Shown: positions 17,442-27,152, counted from the stretch's first letter. The stretch: DNA of 64,000 nucleotides from CAVOAK01 sp963664465 (GCA_963664465.2 CAXXSU010000015.1:496001-560000), one strand, 5' to 3'. Notes: generated by a model not told the origin, from the sequence alone. Made by a program: numbers and translations.

Positions 17442-18821
17442 TTGAAAGCTGACCGCAAGACGGTATCGCTGACCGAAGGTGTAATCGCCTCACAGGTTGT
17501 ATGGCTAGCCTTTCCGATGCTCTGGGGATTGTTCGCGGTATCCGTCAACATAATCGCCGACACCTATTTCGTTGCGCAGTTGGGGACGCTCGAACTCGCC
17601 GCGCTCAGTTTCATCTTTCCGGTCATGATGGTGGTGCAGAGCGTCGCCGTCGGCATGGGTGTCGGCACCGCGTCGGTGATCGCGCGTGCCATCGGCGAGG
17701 GCGATCAGCGAAAGGTTAGCCGACTGACGACCGATAGTTTGATCCTGTCGATCACCTTTGTAACAACGGTCATAGTCGCCGGTTTTTTGACGATCGATCC
17801 ACTGTTCAACGTCCTCGGCGCCGAACCTGATGTCTTGGAAGAAGTCCGCGGCTACATGCACATTTGGTATTTTGGCATGGTGTTCGTGGTCGTTCCCATC
17901 GTCGGCTCCAGCGCGATCAGAGCGACCGGCGACACCCGAACGCCAAGTTTGATCATGAGTGGCGGATCGGCAGTCAATATCATACTCGATCCAATCCTGA
18001 TTTTTGGACTTCTGGGCTTTCCGGAACTTGGGCTCAAAGGCGCCGCCCTGGCTTCGGTCTCATCACGCGCATGCACCTTTACGGCTGCCCTCCTGATTCT
18101 TCATTTCCGTGACCGGATGATCGACCTCGGCTGGCCAAAACTGCGGGATGTCGTGGAGTCGTGGAAAGGTATCATTCATGTCGGTGCACCGGCCGCCGCG
18201 ACGACGTTGATCACGCCACTTTCCTTGGCATTTATCACCAGCCTGATGGCCGGCTTCGGCGCCGAGGCGGTCGCCGGGTTCGGTGTCGTCTCGCGCATCG
18301 AAACCTTCGCAGTCATCCCCTTCATGGCGCTGGCCTTCGGTGTCGCACCATTTGTTGGCCAGAACTGGGGCGCACGCGCCTATGACCGCGTCTACAAGGC
18401 AACGCAGTATTGCTACCTCTATTGCATGATATGCGGCGTCGTCGTGGCGCTGATCTTTGCCGCATCGGCTCGGCCGATGATTGCCCTGTTCGACGATACC
18501 CCAGCCGTCGTCGACGTCGCGACGACCTACCTATTTTTGGTTCCCGTAACCTACGGCGCCTTTGGCGTCATGCTGACGGCGAGCTCCATCTTCAGTTCAC
18601 TCGGAAACCCACTTCCGACAGTGATCATGACGGCTGCCCGCACCTTCCTGCTCTATGTGCCTTTGGCCCATCTGGGCGCCTGGCTCTACGGCGTCACTGG
18701 CGCCTTTGCGGCTGCCGCCGTCGCCAATGTCTGCGTCGGCGCCGGCGCCTTTCTGTGGAGCCGCCGCCTCAGACATCCTCCGCCCGCAGCGGACAGCGCT
18801 GTGGCATCTGCCGGTACGTAA
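17442..18821 (+). CDS. MATE-family multidrug/sodium antiporter
   Basis: A 459-residue membrane exporter with about twelve helices in two homologous bundles, typical of MATE proteins that expel cationic drugs in exchange for Na+ or H+. Conserved N-terminal elements include FPMLWGLFAVSVNIIADTYF, and the second bundle begins near GIIHVGAPAAATTLITP. The frame opens with TTG at 17442; no convincing ribosome site is seen, so the true start may be slightly different. It is divergent from the CoA-transferase operon and convergent with the dipeptidase gene at 18888. Confidence 0.9.
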   Translation: MKADRKTVSLTEGVIASQVVWLAFPMLWGLFAVSVNIIADTYFVAQLGTLELAALSFIFPVMMVVQSVAVGMGVGTASVIARAIGEGDQRKVSRLTTDSLILSITFVTTVIVAGFLTIDPLFNVLGAEPDVLEEVRGYMHIWYFGMVFVVVPIVGSSAIRATGDTRTPSLIMSGGSAVNIILDPILIFGLLGFPELGLKGAALASVSSRACTFTAALLILHFRDRMIDLGWPKLRDVVESWKGIIHVGAPAAATTLITPLSLAFITSLMAGFGAEAVAGFGVVSRIETFAVIPFMALAFGVAPFVGQNWGARAYDRVYKATQYCYLYCMICGVVVALIFAASARPMIALFDDTPAVVDVATTYLFLVPVTYGAFGVMLTASSIFSSLGNPLPTVIMTAARTFLLYVPLAHLGAWLYGVTGAFAAAAVANVCVGAGAFLWSRRLRHPPPAADSAVASAGT

Positions 18822-18887
18822 TACTTCGGAGCTGGACTTCGGAGCAGGATCCGTCCGCATCCGTGCGGTGAACCTAAATTCTGCCAG

Positions 18888-19907
18888 CTACTTCCAGACC
18901 TGCTTGGCGATCCTGAGCCAATTTCCGCCCAGGATGTTGGCCACGTCCGCCTCCTTGTAGCCCTGTTTCAGCAGGCCTTCGGTAAAGGCCGGCATCTGCT
19001 CGGGCTGAACGTATTTGATGTCGGGCCACGGCACGTCGCCGGCGGCCGGCGGGTTCAATGCTCCAGGCGCCGATGTTGCCGAATGAAGCGCGAGATCAAG
19101 CGCGAAGCCGACATGCTCGGGGCCCGTCAACTGGACGATGTGGTCGACATGACGGATCTGGTTCTCGGTCGAGTTGTCGTTGTCGCCAAGGAAGATGCCG
19201 ACGCCGTTGACGCCGATCACCCCGCCGGTCTTGGCGCAGGCCTTGATCTGGTCGTCGGCGATGTTGCGGGGATGCTCCTTCAGCGCCTTCGCGTTGGAGT
19301 GGCTGAACACCACCGGCGCCTTGGAGACCTCCATCGTGTCCATGGTGGTCTTGTGGCCGGTATGGGTGCAGTCGACGACCATGCCGACCCGGTTCATCTC
19401 CTCCACCAGCTGCACCCCGAAGCGTGACAGCCCCTCGTCGGTGCGCTCCTTGCAGCCGTCGCCCACGGCATTGCGCAGGTTGTAGGCCATCAGCATGTGG
19501 CGGATCCCGAGCTGATAGTAAGTCGCCACCATGTTGATGTCGGTGTTGACCGGGTTCGTCCCCTGGATATGAAAGATGATTCCCAGTTTGTCCTCGCGCT
19601 TGGCGCGTTCGATGTCGTCGGCCCTCTCGACCAACACAAAGTCGTCCGAATGCGTCAGAAAATATGCCCGCTCCTTGGCTATCTTCCGCACCATTTCAGG
19701 CAGGCTGGTGAGATCGAAGCCTAATGTCAGTGACACGACGTCATACCCCGACGCCTTCATGCGCGGAAGCAGGCCTTGGCGTGTCGAGGGTTCCGCCTTA
19801 TCGAGCCACGGCAGCGTGTTGTCCCACACGAACGCCTCGCGGTACACGCGCGCTGCGTCCGCCGATACGCCCCAGTCTGTGTTTGAATTGACAAGTGTTT
19901 CGCTCAT
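18888..19907 (-). CDS. Peptidase M19 (renal-type dipeptidase) family protein
   Basis: Metal-dependent dipeptidase of 339 residues. The family segments seen are FVWDNTLPW, where the classical first site has D-x-H and the second ligand is not obvious; GIRHMLMAYNLRNAVGDGC; VVDCTHTGHKTT with a ligand His; VVFSHSNAKAL with another; and GFALDLALH near the C-terminal metal Asp. It ends with ILGGNWLRI, the usual family tail. Substitution in the first HxD motif is common in bacterial relatives, some of which cleave D-amino-acid dipeptides or related amides. An Lrp-type regulator gene lies 216 bp upstream on the same strand and may control it. Confidence 0.88.
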   Translation of the reverse strand: MSETLVNSNTDWGVSADAARVYREAFVWDNTLPWLDKAEPSTRQGLLPRMKASGYDVVSLTLGFDLTSLPEMVRKIAKERAYFLTHSDDFVLVERADDIERAKREDKLGIIFHIQGTNPVNTDINMVATYYQLGIRHMLMAYNLRNAVGDGCKERTDEGLSRFGVQLVEEMNRVGMVVDCTHTGHKTTMDTMEVSKAPVVFSHSNAKALKEHPRNIADDQIKACAKTGGVIGVNGVGIFLGDNDNSTENQIRHVDHIVQLTGPEHVGFALDLALHSATSAPGALNPPAAGDVPWPDIKYVQPEQMPAFTEGLLKQGYKEADVANILGGNWLRIAKQVWK

Positions 19908-20123
19908 CTCAGCCTCTCCAATTCGATGTCACCCGTTGGCCAAAGATTTCCATGCGCCATGATGATCGCCAATCGCCGCCGCACGCAAGCAAAGCGATGG
20001 CTGCGAAACACGCCCTCGAACACGGTCGAAGGGTCGCTGCGCATGACGAAACTGAAAATTTTTGAATTCCAGCAGCGAGCTGGACGTCCCACAGAACTTT
20101 GCGACTGATAGAGTGTAGGCTGG

Positions 20124-20621
20124 CTAGTGTGTGCGGTCGAACCTGTCCGCGAGAATAATGCCAGTCTGCACCTTGCGAACTCCACTCACGGACTCGACCT
20201 GATTCCGCACGTCGATCAAGCCATGAAGATCGTTGGTTTCGACAAGGAGGATCATGTCGATCTCGCCACCGACCGACTGACTCTTTTTCACTTCGGGGAT
20301 TCTGGCGATAACGGGCGCCACGCGCTCACAAATCGGACCGTCAAGATAGAGAAACAGGTATGCCGAAATGGGCGCCCGATCGACCGAATCCCCAAGTCGC
20401 ACGGTATAGCCGGTAATGATCTTGTCGCGCTCGAGACGGACCAGGCGTTCCTGCACGGCGCTCCTCGAGAGACCGACTTTGCGCGCAAGCGTAACCACGG
20501 GCTCACGCGCGTTGGCCTGAAAGATGGCGATAATTTGCCGATCTATCTCATCGATTTTTCGGCCAACCGCCTTCAATCTTCTCGCCTCCAAAATTCCTCG
20601 CCCTGCCGCGGAGGGCTTCAC
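20124..20621 (-). CDS. Lrp/AsnC-family transcriptional regulator
   Basis: Regulator of 165 residues with the normal two-domain architecture. The N-terminal helix-turn-helix reads EIDRQIIAIFQANAREPVV followed by GLSRSAVQERLVRLERD. The C-terminal RAM domain binds amino acids and runs from about residue 75 (ISAYLFLYLDGP) through GGEIDMILLVETNDL. Local control of the downstream dipeptidase gene is plausible since both lie on the minus strand. The start could lie slightly downstream because the first 20 residues are not family-typical. Confidence 0.88.
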   Translation of the reverse strand: MKPSAAGRGILEARRLKAVGRKIDEIDRQIIAIFQANAREPVVTLARKVGLSRSAVQERLVRLERDKIITGYTVRLGDSVDRAPISAYLFLYLDGPICERVAPVIARIPEVKKSQSVGGEIDMILLVETNDLHGLIDVRNQVESVSGVRKVQTGIILADRFDRTH

Positions 20622-20681
20622 GCAGCGGCTACGTCGTTAACTGAACACGAGGATCACCCACGCCCCTCAGCTATAGCCTAA

Positions 20682-22152
20682 CAGCCCGTTGAAAAAGGCG
20701 TCATTGACCGGGTTTCACGCCACGGCGAAGCATATCGCGGCGAAGGCGGTTTCGCCATCCTCCGAGACGATGAGGACGATCTGAACGACCAGGACGGCTC
20801 CAGCGGGCGTAACAAGCACGAACAAGGCGCCAATTCCGCCCGCCACGGCCTCCTTCGGGGTGCCGGCGCCGATGAGTTGGCGCATCAGCAACGATAGGTT
20901 GTGGCCGGCGACGTGAAGCAGGTATCGCTTGTGCACGTTCTCGCGGCCCCGAAGCCAGGTCCGGCGCATACCGCCGCGATCGAGGTTGTGGGCAAAGGAG
21001 CGCTCGACGATCTCGGCGCGCAGCTTGAAGGGCTTCCCTGGCCACCCCCGATAACAGCCGGGTCCGGTTGTTGGTGACCGCCCGGCGAGCCGCATCATCT
21101 CCGTGCCAGCGCGCAAAACCCTTCTGCTTGGGCTCGGAGATCCGGCTCTTCCAGGGGCCGTCGTCGAGCGCCTTCAAGACCAACCGTGAGTGGTAGCCCT
21201 TATCGGTCACACATTCGGCCGGATCTTCGGCCGTCGGCGCCACATCCACCGCCTCGAGGTTTGCCTCGGCCGCCGCCAGGGTCTTGGGAAGCGTTGTCGT
21301 ATCGCCCTCGTCGGCCGGGTGCAGCTCCGCCGCCACCACCGCGCCGGTGTCCAGATCCACCGCGTGCTCGGGCTTGTAGGCCAGGTGCGTGGTGCCGTCC
21401 TTCATCTTGGCGATCTTGGCCTCGGGGTCGCTCCTGGAAACCCAGTCCTGGTTCGAGAGCTTCTTGCCCTTGCGCTTGCGGTCCAGACGCGCCAGGTCCT
21501 CAGCCGTGGGTGTCTCGATACCGCTCTCCTGGGCCAAGCGCTCCAGCATCCCCCGGTAACCCTCGCCCGTGTCCCTCCGCACGATGTTGCGCAGCGCCGC
21601 GTTGGCCTCCATGGTCGAGGCATCCACCCCGATGCGCTCGCCCTTCACCAGACCCGCCTCGGCGATCAGCGCCAGGACCCAGTCAAACACCGCCGTGTGG
21701 ACTTCATGGGGCAGGCGCGCGCGGGTCCGTGACAGCCAGGAATGGTCCGGCACCCGTTCCCGCATCTCCAACAGCAGGAACTCCCGTAGCGACAGGGAAT
21801 CCGAGCAGCGCCACTCCAGCCCACGCTCAGAGTCGATACCCTCGAAGTAGCCCACCAGGTGCATACGGAAGTAGCGCCCGGGTGGCACCGAAGGCGCCCC
21901 CATCCTGGCCGCGTAATAGGGCTGGCAGACCGCCTCGGCGAAGCCGTCGAAGCCGCCCTCGATCAGTACCAACTGCAGGCGGTCGTAAAATACATGACCA
22001 GGCGAGCGCGGCATCTCCGACCAGCTCACCATCAAGTCCCCCTGACGATCCTTCTGCTGTCCCATCGCCATCAGCGAACCCCCCTTCAGGCCAGGACACC
22101 AGAGAATCAGACCATGCCGACTTCGTCCAGGGAAGACTTCGTCAACGGGCTG
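20682..22152 (-). mobile_element. IS1182-family element, copy 1 (frameshifted)
   Basis: A 1471-bp insertion sequence with terminal inverted repeats beginning CAGCCCGTTGA. It is flanked by a 4-bp target duplication CTAA (20678-20681 and 22153-22156). It is nearly identical to copy 2 at 23568-25037 but one base longer because of an extra G in the transposase gene near 21030. The intact duplication shows it arrived by simple transposition. Confidence 0.92.
20715..22071 (-). pseudogene. IS1182-family transposase, frameshifted
   Basis: DDE transposase gene of IS copy 1. The first 340 or so residues match copy 2, including the first catalytic Asp in IGVDASTMEAN and the second in CVTDKGYHS. An extra G near 21030 (GAAGGGCTT against GAAGGCTT in copy 2) throws the remainder out of frame. 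The altered product runs to a stop at 20701, giving 456 residues with an unrelated tail that lacks the third catalytic region. The natural C-terminus persists as an open frame at 20715-21116. Transposition would need copy 2 in trans. Confidence 0.9.
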
Positions 22153-22204
22153 CTAAACAAAATGCAAGTCGCGCTCAAGACTCAATAAGACGAATTTAGT
22201 TAAC

Positions 22205-23273
22205 AATAGCATTTACATAATTACAAATATAGGATATCCTATTCGCTCTCGTAGTGGCAAGATGTTGTGATGGCCGAGAATACTGCCCATCCCGTTGGCG
22301 GGATCGATTACCCTCGCACGCTTATGGAATTTGACGACTGGTTCGCTTCTGAGGCCGCCTGTGCGGATTTTCTTCGGCGTGTCCGTTGGCCTGCCGGGTT
22401 TCGGTGTCCGGCCTGCGGGGGAACCGAGGCGTGGGTGACGGCCAGGGGCCAACAGCGATGTGCGGGATGCCAACGTCAGACGTCGCCGACCGCGGGGACG
22501 ATCTTCGAGGGTACGCGGAAACCGTTGCGGCTTTGGTTCCAGGCGATGTGGTATGTGACGAATCAGAAGCACGGCGTCAGTGCGCTTGGGGTTCAACGAA
22601 TACTCGGCCTGGGCGGTTATCAAACGGCTTGGACATGGCTCCATAAGCTGCGCCGGGCCATGGTTCGACCGGGCAGAGAGCTTCTGAATGGCGAGGTCGA
22701 GGTCGACGAAACCTATGTGGGCGGCCGGGAGGTTGGCGTTACGGGGCGGAAAACAAACAAGAAATCGATTGTCGCGATTGCCGCCGAAATCCGGGGTCGG
22801 GGCACCGGTCGTATCCGCATGGCGCGTGTCGAGGACGCATCCGCCGAGAGCCTCATTCCTTTCGTCCAAACGGCTGTGTGCCCGGGAGCAACGATTCGAA
22901 CCGATGGCTGGCGAGCCTACAACGGTCTCACGGGAGTCGGCTTCGAACACCAGCCGAAAAATATTTCCGCCAGCGGCGACCCAGCCCACATTGTCATGCC
23001 CCAAGTTCATCGGGTAGCCGGCCTCCTTGATCGGTGGTGGCTGGGTATTCACCATGGGGCTATTAGCGCCTCCCAGCTTGATTACTATCTGGACGAGTTC
23101 ACGTTCCGCTTCAATCGCCGCCGATCCAAAGCTCGCGGCCTCCTGTTCTATCGACTCCTCCAGCAAGCAGTGCAACTGGAGCCCGTGCCATACAAGAAGC
23201 TCGTCGGGGGCAGACCCAGCCCTGCCCCCCAGATCTAGGCACTACGAGAGCGAATAGAATACCCTATTTTTCG
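22205..23273 (+). mobile_element. IS1595-family element
   Basis: Element bounded by inverted repeats GGATATCCTATTCGCTCTCG on the left and the complement of GGGTATTCTATTCGCTCTCG on the right, with CACTACGAGAGCG as the shared inner part. It carries one transposase gene. The usual 8-bp target duplication is not seen: CAAATATA on the left and CTATTTTT on the right do not match. Its right flank lies inside the sqdB remnant, while its left flank is a short AT-rich segment unrelated to sqdB. A deletion next to the element is therefore likely. Confidence 0.85.
22267..23238 (+). CDS. IS1595-family transposase
   Basis: Transposase of 323 residues; translation starts at GTG 22267 or the adjacent ATG at 22270. 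The N-terminal zinc ribbon is visible in FRCPACGG and CAGCQRQ. The ISXO2-like catalytic domain has the first Asp in EVEVDETYVGG and the second in TIRTDGWRAY. It ends with a region typical of the family (DYYLDEFTFRFNRRRSKARG). The frame is intact, so the element may still be mobile. Confidence 0.92.
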   Translation: MMAENTAHPVGGIDYPRTLMEFDDWFASEAACADFLRRVRWPAGFRCPACGGTEAWVTARGQQRCAGCQRQTSPTAGTIFEGTRKPLRLWFQAMWYVTNQKHGVSALGVQRILGLGGYQTAWTWLHKLRRAMVRPGRELLNGEVEVDETYVGGREVGVTGRKTNKKSIVAIAAEIRGRGTGRIRMARVEDASAESLIPFVQTAVCPGATIRTDGWRAYNGLTGVGFEHQPKNISASGDPAHIVMPQVHRVAGLLDRWWLGIHHGAISASQLDYYLDEFTFRFNRRRSKARGLLFYRLLQQAVQLEPVPYKKLVGGRPSPAPQI

Positions 23274-23567
23274 GAAAGAGCACTCTATCGCTACGGCCAT
23301 TATGCTCGATCTCGAGCCAACCCTCCTCTATGTCGATATTGGGTGTGCCGAATTCGCCCATGGTTCCGAGTTTGATGATATGTGCGTCCGGACAGGAATG
23401 CTGCAAAGCAAACAGAACGTTGAGCGTGCCCTGCGTGTTGTTATCAAACGTCTGCAGACACTTGTCCCGATCCATCATCGAAAACGGCGCAGAAGGCTGC
23501 TCTGCATAGTGAATCACGACCTCGGGTAAAAACTCCTCGAACAATTTGTAGACGTATCGAGGGTTAT

Positions 23568-25037
23568 CAGCCCGTTGAAAAAGGCGTCATTGACCGGGTT
23601 TCACGCCACGGCGAAGCATATCGCGGCGAAGGCGGTTTCGCCATCCTCCGAGACGATGAGGACGATCTGAACGACCAGGACGGCTCCAGCGGGCGTAACA
23701 AGCACGAACAAGGCGCCAATTCCGCCCGCCACGGCCTCCTTCGGGGTGCCGGCGCCGATGAGTTGGCGCATCAGCAACGATAGGTTGTGGCCGGCGACGT
23801 GAAGCAGGTATCGCTTGTGCACGTTCTCGCGGCCCCGAAGCCAGGTCCGGCGCATACCGCCGCGATCGAGGTTGTGGGCAAAGGAGCGCTCGACGATCTC
23901 GGCGCGCAGCTTGAAGGCTTCCCTGGCCACCCCCGATAACAGCCGGGTCCGGTTGTTGGTGACCGCCCGGCGAGCCGCATCATCTCCGTGCCAGCGCGCA
24001 AAACCCTTCTGCTTGGGCTCGGAGATCCGGCTCTTCCAGGGGCCGTCGTCGAGCGCCTTCAAGACCAACCGTGAGTGGGAGCCCTTATCGGTCACACATT
24101 CGGCCGGATCTTCGGCCGTCGGCGCCACATCCACCGCCTCGAGGTTTGCCTCGGCCGCCGCCAGGGTCTTGGGAAGCGTTGTCGTATCGCCCTCGTCGGC
24201 CGGGTGCAGCTCCGCCGCCACCACCGCGCCGGTGTCCAGATCCACCGCGTGCTCGGGCTTGTAGGCCAGGTGCGTGGTGCCGTCCTTCATCTTGGCGATC
24301 TTGGCCTCGGGGTCGCTCCTGGAAACCCAGTCCTGGTTCGAGAGCTTCTTGCCCTTGCGCTTGCGGTCCAGACGCGCCAGGTCCTCAGCCGTGGGTGTCT
24401 CGATACCGCTCTCCTGGGCCAAGCGCTCCAGCATCCCCCGGTAACCCTCGCCCGTGTCCCTCCGCACGATGTTGCGCAGCGCCGCGTTGGCCTCCATGGT
24501 CGAGGCATCCACCCCGATGCGCTCGCCCTTCACCAGACCCGCCTCGGCGATCAGCGCCAGGACCCAGTCAAACACCGCCGTGTGGACTTCATGGGGCAGG
24601 CGCGCGCGGGTCCGTGACAGCCAGGAATGGTCCGGCACCCGTTCCCGCATCTCCAACAGCAGGAACTCCCGTAGCGACAGGGAATCCGAGCAGCGCCACT
24701 CCAGCCCACGCTCAGAGTCGATACCCTCGAAGTAGCCCACCAGGTGCATACGGAAGTAGCGCCCGGGTGGCACCGAAGGCGCCCCCATCCTGGCCGCGTA
24801 ATAGGGCTGGCAGACCGCCTCGGCGAAGCCGTCGAAGCCGCCCTCGATCAGTACCAACTGCAGGCGGTCGTAAAATACATGACCAGGCGAGCGCGGCATC
24901 TCCGACCAGCTCACCATCAAGTCCCCCTGACGATCCTTCTGCTGTCCCATCGCCATCAGCGAACCCCCCTTCAGGCCAGGACACCAGAGAATCAGACCAT
25001 GCCGACTTCGTCCAGGGAAGACTTCGTCAACGGGCTG
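23568..25037 (-). mobile_element. IS1182-family element, copy 2 (intact)
   Basis: A 1470-bp insertion sequence with the same ends as copy 1 (CAGCCCGTTGA inverted repeats). It is flanked by a 4-bp duplication TTAT (23564-23567 and 25038-25041). It is inserted inside the sqdB-like gene. The transposase frame is intact, so this copy is the probable source of copy 1 or shares a recent parent with it. Confidence 0.93.
23601..24956 (-). CDS. IS1182-family transposase
   Basis: Full-length DDE transposase of 451 residues. An N-terminal domain of about 100 residues is followed by the catalytic core: first Asp in IGVDASTMEAN, second in CVTDKGSHS (copy 1 has Tyr in place of this Ser), and the likely Glu in EIVERSFAHNLDRGG. 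The tail HVAGHNLSLLMRQLIGAGTP is also typical. It occupies nearly the whole element on the minus strand. Confidence 0.93.
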   Translation of the reverse strand: MAMGQQKDRQGDLMVSWSEMPRSPGHVFYDRLQLVLIEGGFDGFAEAVCQPYYAARMGAPSVPPGRYFRMHLVGYFEGIDSERGLEWRCSDSLSLREFLLLEMRERVPDHSWLSRTRARLPHEVHTAVFDWVLALIAEAGLVKGERIGVDASTMEANAALRNIVRRDTGEGYRGMLERLAQESGIETPTAEDLARLDRKRKGKKLSNQDWVSRSDPEAKIAKMKDGTTHLAYKPEHAVDLDTGAVVAAELHPADEGDTTTLPKTLAAAEANLEAVDVAPTAEDPAECVTDKGSHSRLVLKALDDGPWKSRISEPKQKGFARWHGDDAARRAVTNNRTRLLSGVAREAFKLRAEIVERSFAHNLDRGGMRRTWLRGRENVHKRYLLHVAGHNLSLLMRQLIGAGTPKEAVAGGIGALFVLVTPAGAVLVVQIVLIVSEDGETAFAAICFAVA

Positions 25038-25286
25038 TTATGGGCGATGTCGCCAATGTAAATGTCAATATCTTTGCCCGAGACTTCCATCCAGCGCTTT
25101 ACGCGCGCTGGCAAAGGGCGGATCGGCAACAAGGGCTCGACGCCAACTTCGGCTTCCCAGTACCGCTTTATCATGTTGTCGATGACAGCGACTTCGTGCC
25201 CAAGACTGGACATGTACATTGCCGTCGGCCATCCAAGATAGCCATCTCCACCCAGGATCATTATACGCATACCGCGCTCCTTTCTA

Positions 25287-25574
25287 TTACGCTTCGCCAT
25301 CGGGCATATCCATATGCGGCAAGCGAACCTGGCCAGCCGCCAGCACGGCTTCGGCAAGCTTTACGTCGTGTTCGAGATCTACGTCGATTTCGTATGGCCA
25401 CGTGATGGCGACGCCAACCGACGGCTCGGCGAAAAATTCCTCTCCGTCGAGGAGCGTTCTCGAACGTGCCGCGACCAAATTACCGAACGCAGCAGCGACC
25501 GCGGCAGGAGCCAGATAGTCGCCAGCACTTCTCCCCGGTCGCCATAAAGCAGGCACGAGCGCCCAAATCTTCAT
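25287..25574 (-). pseudogene. Cytidylyltransferase-like gene with internal deletion
   Basis: Short frame of 95 residues lying 17 bp upstream of the sqdB start. It begins MKIWALVPA, which is how acylneuraminate/sugar cytidylyltransferases begin, but lacks the following GGSK-type nucleotide motif. Most of the roughly 230-residue family length is missing. The later part, GVAITWPYEIDVDLEHDVKL, resembles the C-terminal segment IDIDTPEDLALAE of the family. I read it as a gene that lost its middle. A small unrelated protein is the alternative. Confidence 0.5.
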
Positions 25575-25592
25575 AACGCCATATCAATTCGA

Positions 25593-27152
25593 TTATGCTC
25601 GAAGATACTTAAACCAACCTTCTGTCGCTTGGGCGATCGATTCGGATGTCCAAACAGGCGCATCTCGCCAGTAGTCAATATTATCCAGCATGATTTTCAC
25701 ACCGTCTTCGAAGCTAACCTTGGCACGCCAGCCCAGCACGCGCTCTATTTTTGCAACGTCTGCCCATGTGCAGTCCGGTTCGCCCGGGCGCTTGGGAATA
25801 TGCACCACTGAATTGGCGCCCAGCAGTTCGACCAACCGGTTCACACTGTATGTGTTGCGACTACCGACATTAAGAATGTTCCCGGATTTGTCCGAGTCGG
25901 CGGCTGTAATCAAGGCATCGACGGCGTCGGTGACGAAGGTGAAATCCCGTGTCTGGGTGCCATCACCAACGATCGTCAACGGCTTTCCCGCGATCAACTG
26001 TGCCAGGAAAACTCCAAATACGGCACCGTAAGCGCCATCAGTCCTCACCCTTGGCCCATATACATTGAAAAAACGAAGAGACAATGCTGGGAGATTGTAG
26101 ACCTCGCCCCAGTGGGTGACCAATTGCTCGCCCATGTATTTTGTCAGGGCATAGGGATACTGAGGTCTGATCTCGGCGGCCTCACTCGTCGGATACTCAT
26201 CTGGAATGCCGTAACAGGACGACGACGCGGCGTAGACCAACCGTTTCACGCCGACCGCGTGCGCTGCCTGCAAAACATTAGGGCACCTCTAAGAATTGGT
26301 GAGTTGCCGGAGGATATTGTTTAACTAGGCTGTCACCAGCTCCAGCCATGCCGGAGCCGAGATTTTCGGGGTCTTCCACGCTCCAATTGAGTTATTTCCG
26401 CTTCAAGACCGTCCCCAGGCGGTCTTCTCCTCCGAGTATCGTCACACGGCCGCCGCGAGACGCTCCAGTTGGACCAGGCGGCGCATGTTGTAGGCGAGGT
26501 TCTTCAACCCGATCCGCGCCTTCGCCCGCACCAGCCCGACACTACGCACCAGCGTCCCGCCCATGTCGTTGCTCTGGGCCCCGAAGACATGCTCGACGCG
26601 GACCCGAACCGACGAACGGGTCTTGTTGCCTTGCTTCTCGCGCTCGCTCAACGGCTTGTTGCGGCGGCCCTTGCGATGGATCCGGCTCCGACAACGTTCG
26701 ATTGGAAGTAGATCTCAGGGTGTTCAATGGACGGCACGATATCGGCCAATGCCGCCAGATGGAACACCCGCTCAGCACCGGTTCCCAAGATCGAAAAACC
26801 CCATCTGACCCATCAACCACGCCTCCCGCTATCAACAAATCGCGATTCTAAATCGACGACGCCCGAAAAAGGAGAATTTTTAGAGGAGCGTTCCGACAAC
26901 GTTCGATTGGAAGTAGATCTCAGGGTGTTCAATGGACGGCACCTGACCTTCCAATGCATGGCCTAGCGCATCGAGGTCCGTAACATCCGCTCTGACGATC
27001 TCAACGGATTTGCACCCTTCGTGCTGCTCGAGGTTTTGCGGCGACCCCTTTCGGAAATTGTCGATCACCCGGACTTGGCGACCATCGGCCACCAACCGAT
27101 CCACCAAATGGCTGCCGATGAATCCTGCTCCTCCGGTTACAACATCTGTCAT
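25593..27152 (-). pseudogene. NAD-dependent sugar epimerase/dehydratase, interrupted by an IS5-type remnant
   Basis: Extended short-chain dehydrogenase of the UDP-glucose 4-epimerase type in two pieces. The N-terminal part at 26883-27152 starts MTDVVTGGAGFIGSHLVDRL with the NAD motif GGAGFIGSH and ends at YFQSNVVGTLL. The C-terminal part at 25593-26280 starts NVLQAAHAVGVKRLVYAASS, has the catalytic YALTK and continues to a normal C-terminus. Between them lies a rearranged IS5-type remnant. The N-terminal part also lacks the expected HLAALADI segment, which instead occurs in a duplicated piece inside the remnant. The product would have made a nucleotide sugar for surface polysaccharide. Confidence 0.85.
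26281..26884 (-). mobile_element. IS5-family element, internally deleted and rearranged remnant
   Basis: The left 410 bp (26281 to about 26691) match the intact IS at 52000-53285, including the terminal GGGCACCTCTAAGAATT. The right 115 bp match the other end, but the last bases are lost (ends TTTTAGAGG and then gene sequence). The middle of the transposase gene is missing and is replaced by about 90 bp of epimerase coding sequence. It disrupts the epimerase gene at 25593-27152. It cannot move by itself. Confidence 0.85.

Larger units (their letters stand above)
23274..25270 (-). pseudogene. sqdB: UDP-sulfoquinovose synthase (SqdB-like), split by IS1182 and truncated by IS1595
   Basis: Remnant of an extended short-chain dehydrogenase that makes UDP-sulfoquinovose for sulfolipid or surface sugars. 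The 5' exon-like part (25042-25270) starts with MRIMILGGDGYLGWPTAMYM after an AAAGGAG ribosome site and carries the NAD-binding GGDGYLG motif. IS1182 copy 2 splits it near GDIAHN. The gene resumes at 23563 (FEEFLPEVVIHYAEQPSAPF, LGTMGEFGTPNIDIEEGW) and stops at DRVLFPK, where the IS1595 element begins. The rest, including the catalytic Tyr-Lys region, is gone. The identification rests on the strongly SqdB-like segments GTPNIDIEEGW and EQPSAPFSM. Confidence 0.85.

Noticed and set aside
24071..25405. Pro/Ser/Arg-rich plus-strand frames inside both IS1182 copies
   Set aside because: They are antisense to the transposase and occur in both copies only because the elements are identical.
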